Made by a program: the position numbers and the translations under genes. The notes below the pieces were generated by a model, which was not told where the DNA came from, searched no databases, and saw only the letters and a list, made by a program, of their open reading frames with translations. Positions 17,635 to 26,444 of a stretch of DNA of 40,960 nucleotides are shown here, piece by piece; the first letter of the stretch is position 1, and every line of letters starts with the position of its first letter. Source of the stretch: Clostridia bacterium (GTDB taxonomy: Bacteria; Bacillota; Clostridia; Oscillospirales; RGIG8002); the NCBI GenBank assembly GCA_017438525.1, contig JAFRVI010000001.1:1-40960 (forward strand), read 5' to 3'.

Positions 17635-18546
17635 ATGGGATTATTCGATAAACTCAAAAAAGGTCTGAAAAAGACTAAGGAATCGCTGCTCTCCGGCATC
17701 GGCTCGATGCTCAAGTCGTTCACGAGAATAGACGAAGACCTGATGGAAGAGCTGGAAGAAATACTCATCACGTCCGATCTCGGTATGCCCGCGACGGAGC
17801 ACATTATGACCGAGCTTCGCGCAAAGATAAAGGCAGAGGGTCTGAAAGACCCCGCCGACGTTACCGGCGCGCTGAAGCAGATAATGACCGAGATGATGGA
17901 GGATGAGCATATCGCGCTGAAAACGGATACCAAGCCGTCCGTCATACTTGTCATCGGCGTCAACGGCGTCGGCAAAACGACCTCGATAGGCAAGCTCGCC
18001 GCAATGTTCACGGCGCAGGGCAAGAAGGTCGTCGTCGGCGCGGCGGATACCTTCCGCGCGGCCGCGGTATCTCAGCTTGAGATCTGGGCGGAACGCGCAG
18101 GCGCCGCCATCGTCAAGCGCGCCGAGGGCTCGGACCCCGCGTCCGTCGTTTTCGACACGCTCACCTACGCGAAGGCCAACGGCTGCGATATCGTTATCTG
18201 CGACACCGCCGGCCGCCTTCACAACAAAAAGAACCTCATGGACGAGCTGGAGAAGATGTCGCGCATAATCGAGCGCGAGGCGCCCGGCTGCGACAGGGAA
18301 AACCTGCTCGTCATCGACGCGACAACGGGGCAGAACGCGCTTATCCAGGCGCGCGAGTTCTCGAAGGTCACGCACCTTACCGGCATCGTGCTGACCAAGC
18401 TGGACGGCAGCGCGAAGGGCGGTATCGTCTGCGCGGTCAAGCTTGAAACGGGCGTGCCCGTCAAGTTCGTCGGAGTCGGCGAGCAGATCGACGATCTGAT
18501 GCCGTTCGATCCCGAAATGTTCGCGAAAGCGCTGATAGAAGAATGA
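17635..18546 (+). CDS. ftsY: Signal recognition particle receptor FtsY
   Basis: FtsY is the SRP GTPase receptor that docks ribosome-nascent chain complexes at the membrane translocon. The 303-residue product has an N-terminal basic helix MGLFDKLKKGLKKTKE but no long acidic A domain, as is usual in Gram-positives. The NG domain follows, with GVNGVGKTT (108-116), DTFRAAAVSQL, DTAGR (190-194) and TKLDG (254-258). The stop overlaps the rdgB start in ATGA. Confidence 0.98.
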   Translation: MGLFDKLKKGLKKTKESLLSGIGSMLKSFTRIDEDLMEELEEILITSDLGMPATEHIMTELRAKIKAEGLKDPADVTGALKQIMTEMMEDEHIALKTDTKPSVILVIGVNGVGKTTSIGKLAAMFTAQGKKVVVGAADTFRAAAVSQLEIWAERAGAAIVKRAEGSDPASVVFDTLTYAKANGCDIVICDTAGRLHNKKNLMDELEKMSRIIEREAPGCDRENLLVIDATTGQNALIQAREFSKVTHLTGIVLTKLDGSAKGGIVCAVKLETGVPVKFVGVGEQIDDLMPFDPEMFAKALIEE

Positions 18547-19142
18547 GAATACTGATAGGAAGCAACAACAAAAAGAAGCTCAAGGAGCTGCAGGCGCTGC
18601 TCGGCGAATACGGAGTCGAGCTGGTGACTCCCGCGGCGCTCGGGCTTACGCTCGAGCCGGAGGAAACCGGCGCGACCTTTGAGGAAAACTCACTCATCAA
18701 AGCGTCCGCGTTTTCAAAGGAAACCGGACTTCCGTGCATAGCGGACGATTCCGGCCTCGAGGTGAAAGCGCTCGGCGGCAGACCGGGCGTCTACTCCGCG
18801 CGCTACGCCGGTGAAGACGCCTCGGACGGCGAAAAGATGGATAAGCTTCTCGGCGAGCTCGAGGGAGTGACCGACCGCGCCGCGCGTTTCGTAAGCGTCG
18901 CGACGTACTGCGCTCCAGACGGAACGGTCATACAGGCCCGCGGCGAATGCCCCGGCGAGATACTCCTTGAAAAGCGCGGTACCAACGGCTTCGGCTACGA
19001 TCCGATATTTTTCTGCACCGAGGCGGGCGAATGCTTCGGCGAGGTCTCGCCCGAGGAAAAAGCGAAATACAGTCACAGAGGCCGTTCGCTCGCGCTTCTG
19101 AAAGAGAAACTGATACCCATTCTGGAGGATAACGATGCTTAA
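18543..19142 (+). CDS. rdgB: XTP/dITP diphosphatase (RdgB/HAM1 family)
   Basis: The enzyme removes non-canonical purine nucleotides (dITP, XTP) to the monophosphate, keeping them out of DNA and RNA. The 199-residue product has the family start ILIGSNNKKKLKEL, FEENSLIKASAFS, PCIADDSGLEVKALGGRPGVYSAR and GTNGFGYDPIFF. The ATG overlaps the ftsY stop by 4 bases, and its own end overlaps yhbY by 8, indicating translational coupling. Confidence 0.97.
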   Translation: MRILIGSNNKKKLKELQALLGEYGVELVTPAALGLTLEPEETGATFEENSLIKASAFSKETGLPCIADDSGLEVKALGGRPGVYSARYAGEDASDGEKMDKLLGELEGVTDRAARFVSVATYCAPDGTVIQARGECPGEILLEKRGTNGFGYDPIFFCTEAGECFGEVSPEEKAKYSHRGRSLALLKEKLIPILEDNDA

Positions 19143-19422
19143 AAGCAGTCAGCGCGCAAAGCTGCGCGCGATGGCGAACGGGATCGATCCCGTCGTCATA
19201 ATAGGAAAAGACGGCCTCGGCGCGAACTTCGTTCAGGCCGTCGACGAAGCGCTCGAAGCACGCGAGCTCATCAAGGTCAAGCTGCTCGAGACCGCGCCCG
19301 TGACCGTGCGTGAAGCGGCGGACTTCGCCGCCGAAAGCACCGGCGCGGACGTCGTTCAGGTCATCGGCACGCGCTTTGTCCTTTACAGGAAACGCAAGAA
19401 GGAGCCGAAAATAATTGTCTGA
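19135..19422 (+). CDS. yhbY: YhbY-type RNA-binding protein (CRM domain)
   Basis: The 95-residue product is a single CRS1/YhbY (CRM) domain, with LRAMANGIDPVVIIGKDGL as the conserved GxxG-type core, LIKVKLLET, and VQVIGTRFVLYRKRK at the end. Relatives bind pre-50S ribosomal particles. It overlaps both neighbours (rdgB upstream, nadD downstream), a standard Firmicutes arrangement. Confidence 0.93.
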   Translation: MLKSSQRAKLRAMANGIDPVVIIGKDGLGANFVQAVDEALEARELIKVKLLETAPVTVREAADFAAESTGADVVQVIGTRFVLYRKRKKEPKIIV

Positions 19423-20608
19423 TAAGCGGGGAAAACTGAATATCGGACTTTACGGCGGCTCTTTCGACCCCGTCCACAAGGGCCACGTCCGCGTCGCGCG
19501 CGCTTTTTTGCGGCAGATGAAGCCGGAAAAGCTCATAGTGATGCCGTGCCGCGTACCGCCGCACAAAGAGAAGGCCTCCGGCGCGGGAGACGAAGCGCGA
19601 TTCCGTATGCTTTGCGCCGCGTTCGCGGAGGATGAAAAAATCGAGGTTTCCGACTTCGAGCTGAAAAAAGACGGCGTCAGCTACACCGTCGAGACCCTGC
19701 GCGAACTGAAGAAACAATACCCCGACCGCAACATACTCCTCGCGGTCGGCGCGGATATGTTCCTGACGCTGCGCGAATGGAAGGAAGCCGCCGAGATAAT
19801 GACTCTCTGCGAGCCATGCGTCTACGACAGGGAACACAGCGCGAAGCGGATACGCGCTTATGCGGAAGGCCTGAAACGCGATTTCGGCGTTGAAACGCGC
19901 TTCATAAGAGGAGCAAACGTCGATCTTTCGTCGACGGAGCTGCGCTCCGCGCTTGAACGCGGCGAAAACGTCGGTTCGCGAATTCCGCGGGCAGTTCGCA
20001 GCATAATCGACGACACGGGCGTTTACCGTTCGGACGAATACCGGCTCGCGCTTTACCGGCGCGAATCCGAGCGGCTCGTCGAGGAAAAGCGCTTCAACCA
20101 CATCCTGCGCGTCGAGAAGGCCGCAATCGAGCTCGCCGAGCGTTACGGCGCCGACGTTTATAAGGCGCGCGCCGCGGCGCTGCTTCACGACGTCACGAAG
20201 CGCAAACCGCATGAAGAACAAATGGCGATGGCGCGCGAATACGGCATTCCCGGAGCCGACGAGTTCGAGAAAAGCCCGAAGGTCGCCCACGCCTTTACCG
20301 CCGCCGCATACGCGGAGCACAGATTCCTCATTTCCGACCCGGACCTGCTCAACGCGATACGCTACCACACGACAGGCAGAGCCGGGATGTGCCTGCTCGA
20401 AAAGATAATTTTTCTTGCCGACGGTATCGAGGAAGGGCGTACATTCGATGGCGTTGACGAGATCAGAAACGCCGCGATCGGCGACATAGACAGAGCGATG
20501 CTGATCTCGCTGGAAAAAACAAAAGAAAAAATTGACAGAAACGGCGCGTACCTTCATCCGTACACCGCCGATGCGATAGCGTTTTTCAGTAACGCGGTAA
20601 AAAACTGA
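19415..20608 (+). CDS. nadD: Fused nicotinate-nucleotide adenylyltransferase (NadD) and HD-domain hydrolase (YqeK)
   Basis: Residues 1-200 are NadD, which adenylates nicotinate mononucleotide for NAD synthesis: GLYGGSFDPVHKGH (His21, His24) and the LSSTELR motif at 171-177. Residues 205-397 are a YqeK-type HD phosphohydrolase: His229, His258-Asp259 (LLHDVTK), His292, His318 and Asp336. YqeK proteins are known to split diadenosine tetraphosphate symmetrically. In most Firmicutes these are two adjacent genes; here there is one continuous 397-residue frame with no stop or internal start between them. The TTG start overlaps the yhbY stop and has AAGGAG upstream. Confidence 0.93.
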   Translation: MSDKRGKLNIGLYGGSFDPVHKGHVRVARAFLRQMKPEKLIVMPCRVPPHKEKASGAGDEARFRMLCAAFAEDEKIEVSDFELKKDGVSYTVETLRELKKQYPDRNILLAVGADMFLTLREWKEAAEIMTLCEPCVYDREHSAKRIRAYAEGLKRDFGVETRFIRGANVDLSSTELRSALERGENVGSRIPRAVRSIIDDTGVYRSDEYRLALYRRESERLVEEKRFNHILRVEKAAIELAERYGADVYKARAAALLHDVTKRKPHEEQMAMAREYGIPGADEFEKSPKVAHAFTAAAYAEHRFLISDPDLLNAIRYHTTGRAGMCLLEKIIFLADGIEEGRTFDGVDEIRNAAIGDIDRAMLISLEKTKEKIDRNGAYLHPYTADAIAFFSNAVKN

Positions 20609-20658
20609 TAAAAGAATGCGGCGAACACCGCGAGTTGCGAAAGGATTCTGTATAACTG

Positions 20659-21945
20659 ATGAGCACCAAGAAGAGTAAGGATTATTTTGCCGAAAAGAAA
20701 AGAGAGCAAAAAGGCGCGCACCTCAAAACAAAAACCAAGAGCGGCAAGAAGAGTATGAACAAAAAAGATAAGCGCCTGCTTATCATAATGGTCTCCGTGA
20801 TAGTCGTGCTGACGATTTGCGTCGGATTGCTGTTGACGTGGCTTATGACCGGCTCCGTTTTCAAGGAGAAGATACCCGACGGAAGCAATGCCCTCCCGAT
20901 CGACGATAACGGCGAGTGGACGGATATAGATATTCGGACGCCGGAGGATATGAATGACGGACGCGTCCAGCGCGAGAATGTTTACACCTTCGTCTGCTGC
21001 GGCATAGACATCGACGAGTTCCGCGCCGATACGATAATGCTCGTGACGCTCGACATGAACAAGAAGACGGCGAATGTGCTGCACATCCTGCGAGACACTT
21101 TCGTTCATATGAACGGCAAGAGTTACAAAATCAACAGCTTCTACGCCCGCAAAAAGAGCGACGGGATCCGCCAGATAATCTATAACCGCATGGGTATATA
21201 CCCGAATTATTATGTGACGCTGAACTTCAAGGCGTTTCGCAATATAGTCGATATAATCGGCGGAGTTGAGATCGAGGTCCCGTTCGATATGCGCTACTCC
21301 GATCCGACGCAGGGGCTGAATATCAACCTGAAGAAAGGATTCCAACTGCTTGACGGCGACAAGGCGGAGCAGTTCGTGCGCTACCGCAAGGGCTCCGGAG
21401 GCGACGGCAGCGACGAGAGCAGACAGAAGCGTCAGGAGCAGTTCCTTACCGTATTTATGCAGAAGTGCATAGACACCTGTGCGAACGATCCCGCGAAGGC
21501 GCTGAATATCGTCACGCAGATGATCGAGCATATGAACACCAACCTTTCGATCGCCGAGTTGGCAACATTTGCGCACTATGGTATGGAAATCGGTGTTGAG
21601 AACGTAAAATTCCACACTCTCCCGGGCGACTATAAGTATGTCAATAAGACGTGGTATTATCAGGGTTATTCAGAGCAGACTCGCAAACTGCTCAACGAAT
21701 ACTTCAATCCCTACGAGGAGAAACTGACAAGTTCTCGAGTGGATTTTGACGATCCCGGAGATTATGCCAGACCTTCAAGTGAGGATAACAGCGACGACAG
21801 CGGCGATTCATACTCCGGAGACGATTCGTCCGAGGAGGACGACGATTCGAGTTCGTCCGAGGAGGATCCGTCCTCTTTCGATGTTATCGACGAAAGCTCT
21901 TCATCACAGGAAGAGGAATCCTCATCTTCATCAACAAATGAATAA
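20659..21945 (+). CDS. LytR-CpsA-Psr (LCP) family cell-wall ligase with acidic Ser-rich tail
   Basis: LCP proteins transfer undecaprenyl-linked glycopolymers onto peptidoglycan outside the cell. The 428-residue product has a very basic cytoplasmic N terminus (about 1-39), one transmembrane helix (about 40-63) and an LCP domain (about 95-285) with CGIDIDEFRADTIMLVTLD, ILRDTFVHMNGK, INSFYARK and FVRYRKGSGGDGSDESRQKRQ. The last ~70 residues are almost only Ser, Asp and Glu, a low-complexity extracellular tail of unknown role. It lies between nadD-yqeK and rsfS as in many Clostridia. The ribosome site (AAAGGA) is unusually distant from the ATG. Confidence 0.93.
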   Translation: MSTKKSKDYFAEKKREQKGAHLKTKTKSGKKSMNKKDKRLLIIMVSVIVVLTICVGLLLTWLMTGSVFKEKIPDGSNALPIDDNGEWTDIDIRTPEDMNDGRVQRENVYTFVCCGIDIDEFRADTIMLVTLDMNKKTANVLHILRDTFVHMNGKSYKINSFYARKKSDGIRQIIYNRMGIYPNYYVTLNFKAFRNIVDIIGGVEIEVPFDMRYSDPTQGLNINLKKGFQLLDGDKAEQFVRYRKGSGGDGSDESRQKRQEQFLTVFMQKCIDTCANDPAKALNIVTQMIEHMNTNLSIAELATFAHYGMEIGVENVKFHTLPGDYKYVNKTWYYQGYSEQTRKLLNEYFNPYEEKLTSSRVDFDDPGDYARPSSEDNSDDSGDSYSGDDSSEEDDDSSSSEEDPSSFDVIDESSSSQEEESSSSSTNE

Positions 21946-21970
21946 AACAAACTGCAAAGGAGCGAATGCA

Positions 21971-22324
21971 ATGAAAGAAAAGAACGAGATCGTCGAGACC
22001 GCCGTCAAGGCGCTCAACGCAAAGAAGGGCGTCGACATAGAAGTCATCGACGTTTCGGAGCTGACGAACATAGCCGACTGGTTCATTCTTGCCAGCGGCA
22101 CCAGCAACATCCATGTCAAATCCCTCGTCGACGAGGTGGAAGCACTGATTAAGGCCGAGCATGGAACAGCCCCTAAGCGTGTCGAGGGCTACCCCACGGC
22201 GCAGTGGATACTTATGGATTACGGTGACGTCATCGTCCATGTTTTCCACCCGGAAGCAAGAGAGTTTTACAGTCTCGAACGCCTTTACAGCGAGGGCGCG
22301 AGAATGGAAATAGAGGATAAATGA
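21971..22324 (+). CDS. rsfS: Ribosomal silencing factor RsfS
   Basis: RsfS binds L14 and blocks joining of ribosomal subunits during starvation. The 117-residue product has [20 protein letters not shown], the hallmark [23 protein letters not shown], and [31 protein letters not shown] at 21971 with AAGGAG upstream fits family length; a longer frame upstream is only the shadow of the LCP tail. The gene is followed by leuS with essentially no gap. Confidence 0.96.
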   Translation: MKEKNEIVETAVKALNAKKGVDIEVIDVSELTNIADWFILASGTSNIHVKSLVDEVEALIKAEHGTAPKRVEGYPTAQWILMDYGDVIVHVFHPEAREFYSLERLYSEGARMEIEDK

Positions 22325-22347
22325 TCCGTAAGAGAGAAGAGTTCAAA

Positions 22348-24750
22348 ATGGGATACGATTTCAAAGCAATAGAGAAAAAATGGCAGGATAAATGGGACGA
22401 GCTCAAGCCATTTGCAGCCGTCACCGGCAGCGAGAAGCCGAAATTTTACGCGCTCGTCGAGTTCCCGTACCCCTCCGGCGCGGGACTGCACGTCGGGCAT
22501 CCGCGTTCCTACACCGCGCTCGACGTCATCGCGCGCAAGCAGCGTCTTAGCGGTTATAACGTCCTGTATCCGATGGGCTGGGACGCCTTCGGCCTCCCGA
22601 CCGAGAACTACGCCATAAAGAACAAGATCCACCCCGAGATCGTTACGCGCAACAACATCGCGCGTTTCAAGAGTCAGCTCAAATCGCTCGGCCTTTCGTT
22701 TGACTGGGACAGAGAGATCAACACCACCGATCCGAATTACTTCAAGTGGACGCAGTGGATTTTTCTGAAGCTTTTTGAACGCGGACTTGCGTACAAAAAG
22801 GAAATGGCGGTAAACTTCTGCACCTCCTGCAAGTGCGTCCTCGCGAACGAAGAGGTCGTCGGCGGAGTCTGCGAACGCTGCGGCAGCGAGGTTATCCGCA
22901 AGACCAAGAGCCAGTGGATGCTGAAGATAACCGAGTACGCCGAGCGCCTGCTGAACGACCTTGACGACGTCGACTACATAGAGCGCGTTAAGACGCAGCA
23001 GCGCAACTGGATCGGCAGATCCAAGGGCGCTGAGGTCGATTTCACGACCACCGCGGGCGATACGCTTCGCATATTCACGACCCGCCCCGATACGCTTTTC
23101 GGCGCTACCTATATGGTCATTGCGCCGGAGCATCCGCTCATCGACAAGTGGCGCGAAAAGATCGCCAACTTTGACGCCGTTTCCGCATACCGCGACGAAG
23201 CGGCGCGGAAGTCCGATTTCGAGCGAACCGAGGTCGCCAAGGACAAGACCGGCGTAAAGCTCGACGGAGTAGAAGCGATCAACCCCGTCAACAACAAGAA
23301 GATACCGATCTTTATCTCCGACTACGTGCTTATTTCCTACGGCACCGGCGCGATAATGGCTGTTCCGGGCCACGACACGCGCGACTGGGAGTTTGCCAAG
23401 AAGTTCAACGTTCCGATAATCGAAGTCGTCAAGGGCGGAAACATTGAAGAAGCCGCCTTCACCGACTGCGAGACCGGCATAATGGTCAACTCCGGATTCC
23501 TCGACGGCCTTCCCGTTGAAGAGGCGAAAAAGAAGATCGTCGCATGGCTCGCCGAAAAGGGAATAGGTGAGGAGAAGGTCACCTACAAGCTTCGCGACTG
23601 GGTGTTCTCGCGCCAGCGTTACTGGGGCGAGCCCATCCCGATAGTGCACTGCGAGCATTGCGGCTACGTGCCGCTGCCGGAGGATCAACTCCCGCTGCGT
23701 CTGCCGGAGGTGGAGAGCTACGAGCCCTCCGACGACGGCTCTTCGCCGCTCGCGAAGATAGACTCCTGGGTAAACACTGCCTGCCCGAAGTGCGGCGCCC
23801 CCGCGAAGCGCGAGACCGACACCATGCCGCAGTGGGCCGGCTCGTCGTGGTACTTCCTGCGCTACTGCGATCCGCACAACGACAAGGAACTCGCGTCAAA
23901 AGAAGCGCTGGACTACTGGACTCCGGTCGACTGGTACAACGGCGGAATGGAGCACACCACGCTGCACCTGCTTTACTCGCGCTTCTGGCATAAGTTCCTC
24001 TACGACATCGGCGTAGTGCCGACGAAGGAGCCGTACGCCAAGCGCACGAGCCACGGAATGATCCTCGGCGAAGGCGGGGAGAAGATGTCCAAATCCCGCG
24101 GCAACGTCGTCAACCCGGACGATATCGTGAACGAATACGGCGCGGACACCATGCGCCTTTACGAGATGTTCATCGGAGACTTTGAGAAAGCGGCGCCCTG
24201 GTCCTCGCAGAGCATAAAGGGCTGCAAACGCTTCCTTGACCGCGTTTATTCGCTTCCGGAGCTGCTCGTCGAAGGCGAGGGCTACGGCAAGCTTGAGAAG
24301 AGCTTTAACCGCGCGATAAAGAAGGTCTCCGAGGATATAATGACTCTCAAGGCGAATACCGCAATCGCGGCGCTTATGGAGCTTCTCAACGAGATCGCCG
24401 CCGAGAAGGCAATAACCGCCGACGGACTCAAGACCTTCCTGATCCTGCTCAATCCGCTCGCTCCGCACATTACCGAGGAGCTCTGGGAGCAGAACGGCTT
24501 CGGCGGTTACATCCATCAGCAAAGCTGGCCGGCGTATGACGAGAGCAAGCTAGCCGACGACGTCGTCGAGATTGCCGTGCAGATAAACGGTAAGCTCCGC
24601 GGCACCGTCGCGATCCCCGCCGACGCCTCCGACGCTGACGCCATCACCGCCGCGAAAGCGAACGGAAAGATAGCCGCCGAGCTCGAAGGGAAGCAGATCA
24701 TCAAGGAGATTTTCGTCAAGGGCAGACTCGTGAATATAGTCGCGAGATAA
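22348..24750 (+). CDS. leuS: Leucyl-tRNA synthetase
   Basis: LeuRS charges tRNA-Leu. The 800-residue product starts [12 protein letters not shown], the family N terminus. It has the HIGH-type motif HVGH (48-51), a zinc-binding insert (CTSCKC...CERCGSE), the CP1 editing domain ([14 protein letters not shown] and [19 protein letters not shown]), and KMSKS (579-583). The anticodon-binding and C-terminal domains follow (VQINGKLRG). An in-frame ATG at 22321 overlaps the rsfS stop and would add nine residues; the internal start aligns better with relatives, but either is possible. No terminator is visible directly after the stop. Confidence 0.98.
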   Translation: MGYDFKAIEKKWQDKWDELKPFAAVTGSEKPKFYALVEFPYPSGAGLHVGHPRSYTALDVIARKQRLSGYNVLYPMGWDAFGLPTENYAIKNKIHPEIVTRNNIARFKSQLKSLGLSFDWDREINTTDPNYFKWTQWIFLKLFERGLAYKKEMAVNFCTSCKCVLANEEVVGGVCERCGSEVIRKTKSQWMLKITEYAERLLNDLDDVDYIERVKTQQRNWIGRSKGAEVDFTTTAGDTLRIFTTRPDTLFGATYMVIAPEHPLIDKWREKIANFDAVSAYRDEAARKSDFERTEVAKDKTGVKLDGVEAINPVNNKKIPIFISDYVLISYGTGAIMAVPGHDTRDWEFAKKFNVPIIEVVKGGNIEEAAFTDCETGIMVNSGFLDGLPVEEAKKKIVAWLAEKGIGEEKVTYKLRDWVFSRQRYWGEPIPIVHCEHCGYVPLPEDQLPLRLPEVESYEPSDDGSSPLAKIDSWVNTACPKCGAPAKRETDTMPQWAGSSWYFLRYCDPHNDKELASKEALDYWTPVDWYNGGMEHTTLHLLYSRFWHKFLYDIGVVPTKEPYAKRTSHGMILGEGGEKMSKSRGNVVNPDDIVNEYGADTMRLYEMFIGDFEKAAPWSSQSIKGCKRFLDRVYSLPELLVEGEGYGKLEKSFNRAIKKVSEDIMTLKANTAIAALMELLNEIAAEKAITADGLKTFLILLNPLAPHITEELWEQNGFGGYIHQQSWPAYDESKLADDVVEIAVQINGKLRGTVAIPADASDADAITAAKANGKIAAELEGKQIIKEIFVKGRLVNIVAR

Positions 24751-24776
24751 AAAATCGACTTTTTTGAAAAAAACTC

Positions 24777-24804
24777 TTGACAAAAACGGGATTATAATTA
24801 TAAT
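24777..24804 (+). promoter_or_regulatory. Sigma-A type promoter of rpsU
   Basis: TTGACA at 24777-24782 and TATAAT at 24799-24804 are separated by 16 bases. An overlapping TATAAT at 24793-24798 is too close to the -35 box. The start site would be near 24811, about 50 bases before rpsU. Confidence 0.85.
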
Positions 24805-24862
24805 AAAAATATTACTATGTTATTTAGTAGGATTTTGATTTACGCAAGGGAGGGAAAAGTTA

Positions 24863-25039
24863 ATGTCAGAAATTAAGCTCAAGGACAACGAATCGTTGGA
24901 TAATGCCCTGCGTAGATTTAAGCGTTCCTGCGCGAAGGATGGTATCCTTTCCGAAGTGCGTAAGAGAGAGCATTATGAGAAACCTTCAGTGAGAAGGAAG
25001 AAGAAGTCGGAAGCTGCCCGCAAGAGAAAGTTCAAGTAA
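24863..25039 (+). CDS. rpsU: 30S ribosomal protein S21
   Basis: A 58-residue basic protein, [20 protein letters not shown]..., continues with the conserved [21 protein letters not shown] and a Lys/Arg-rich tail ending RKRKFK. S21 lies on the 30S platform near the anti-Shine-Dalgarno sequence. AGGGAGGGAAAAG precedes the ATG. It is a single-gene unit with its own promoter upstream and terminator downstream. Confidence 0.97.
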   Translation: MSEIKLKDNESLDNALRRFKRSCAKDGILSEVRKREHYEKPSVRRKKKSEAARKRKFK

Positions 25040-25068
25040 GGCATACGCTTTCGGGTTCCAACACGAAT

Positions 25069-25097
25069 AAAAAGCGGGGAGCCGTCCCCGCTTTTTT
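25069..25097 (+). terminator. Intrinsic terminator after rpsU
   Basis: AAAAAGCGGGGA (25069-25080) pairs with TCCCCGCTTTTT across a GCCG loop and ends in six T. Confidence 0.93.
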
Positions 25098-25140
25098 GTT
25101 TGTATTTTACCGCCGCGCAAGCGGCTGAACGGAGCGACCA

Positions 25141-25590
25141 TTGAATCTGTTTACACCCGATCTCCGCAAGGAAAGAGTAACTGAAATAACCCCGGAAGTT
25201 CTCCGCGCCCTCGGCGTAAAGGGCGTGATCGTTGACCTTGACAATACTCTCGGCGGCTACGATGATCCGCTTCCGCCTCCCGACGTCATCGAGTGGGCGA
25301 AAGGGATTGCCGCCGCCGGTTTTCCGTTGGGCATCGTTTCCAACAATTCGCATAAGAAGCGCGTTTCGGCTTACGCCGCCGCGCTCGGCGTGCCGTGGAA
25401 ACGTTGGGCACTGAAACCGCTTGCCTTCAAACTGCGCAGCGCCGCGCGCGAAATGGGGCTCAAACGCCGCGAGGTCTGCAAGGTGGGCGACAAGGTCTGG
25501 AACGACGTCGTCGGCGCGCGCCTCGCGCATATGAAGGTAATACTCGTCACCTCGGTGGCGAAGCTGAAGCAGCGAGAAAAAGAGGAGTAG
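25141..25590 (+). CDS. YqeG-family HAD phosphatase
   Basis: The 149-residue product is a compact HAD IIIA-type hydrolase: motif I VDLDNTLGGYDD (nucleophile Asp), motif II Ser in GIVSNNSHKKRV, Lys in the ALKPLA segment, and motif III KVGDKVWNDVVGA. Related proteins are phosphatidylglycerophosphate phosphatase-like, but the bacterial YqeG substrate is not settled. The start is TTG at 25141 with GGAG 7-8 bases upstream, directly before MNLFTPDL, the family N terminus. It ends 2 bases before the next gene. Confidence 0.88.
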   Translation: MNLFTPDLRKERVTEITPEVLRALGVKGVIVDLDNTLGGYDDPLPPPDVIEWAKGIAAAGFPLGIVSNNSHKKRVSAYAAALGVPWKRWALKPLAFKLRSAAREMGLKRREVCKVGDKVWNDVVGARLAHMKVILVTSVAKLKQREKEE

Positions 25591-25592
25591 CT

Positions 25593-26429
25593 ATGTGGTA
25601 TTTCGGCACCGCGGGTACGCCGGACGGATATGACGGAAAAAGCTCCGTCGAATACGTTTCATGGCTGAAGGAAAAAGGACTTAACGCGTTTGAATACCAG
25701 TGCGGCAGGGGAGTGCGCGTTTCGCCGGAAACGGCGTACGGCATCCGCTCGGAAGCGGAAAAGCACGGAGTGCGCCTTTCGCTCCACGCGCCGTATTTCA
25801 TTTCGCTGAGCTCGGTCGATCCGCAGAAGCGGCTCAACAGCATCGACTACATAATGCAGTCCGCCGTCGCCGCGGACGCTATGGGAGCGGGCAGAATAAT
25901 CGTCCATTCCGGCAGCGTTTCCGGCATGGAGCGCGAAGAAGCCGTCGCGATCGCGGCGCAGACGCTGAAGCAGGCGATCGGCGCGCTCGATGAAGCGGGG
26001 CTCGGCCATATCGCGATCTGCCCCGAAACGATGGGCAAGCAGAATCAGCTCGGCACCGTCGGCGAGGTATGCGGCTTCTGCCGGCTTGACGAACGGCTGA
26101 TACCGTGCGTCGACTTCGGCCATCTTTACGCCCGTTCGCTCGGCGAAGTCGAGGGCTATGAAGCGTCGCTCGCCGTCCTCGACGAGATCGCGGACGCGCT
26201 CGGCACGGAACGGATGAGAAACCTGCACATACACTTTTCGCACATCGAGTTCACCGCCGGCGGCGAAAAACGCCACCTCAACTTCCGCGACGGACGGTTC
26301 GGTCCGGATTTCGAGCCCCTCTGCCGCGCGCTTGAAAAACGCGGCGCCGAGCCGGTGATAATCTCCGAGTCCGCGGGAATGCAGGACGAGGACGCGCTTG
26401 AAATGAAACGCATACACGAAGATAGATAA
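25593..26429 (+). CDS. Nfo-like TIM-barrel protein (AP endonuclease family 2 fold)
   Basis: The 278-residue product has the metal-ligand pattern of endonuclease IV: His65 (LSLHAPYF), His105 (IIVHSGS), Glu145 (CPETMGKQNQLG), Asp174 and His177 (VDFGH), His214 and His217 (LHIHFSH), His228 and Glu259 (IISESAG). These positions run nearly parallel to the three-zinc site of E. coli Nfo, so abasic-site endonuclease activity is plausible. Sugar-phosphate isomerases share the fold, so the substrate is uncertain. ATG at 25593 has AGAGGAG upstream. It is followed by an M24 peptidase gene after 15 bases. Confidence 0.83.
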   Translation: MWYFGTAGTPDGYDGKSSVEYVSWLKEKGLNAFEYQCGRGVRVSPETAYGIRSEAEKHGVRLSLHAPYFISLSSVDPQKRLNSIDYIMQSAVAADAMGAGRIIVHSGSVSGMEREEAVAIAAQTLKQAIGALDEAGLGHIAICPETMGKQNQLGTVGEVCGFCRLDERLIPCVDFGHLYARSLGEVEGYEASLAVLDEIADALGTERMRNLHIHFSHIEFTAGGEKRHLNFRDGRFGPDFEPLCRALEKRGAEPVIISESAGMQDEDALEMKRIHEDR

Positions 26430-26444
26430 CAGGGGGAAAGAGAA

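Noticed and set aside
22285..23877. 530-residue minus-strand frame opposite leuS
   Set aside because: Antisense shadow; leuS on the plus strand has all motifs.
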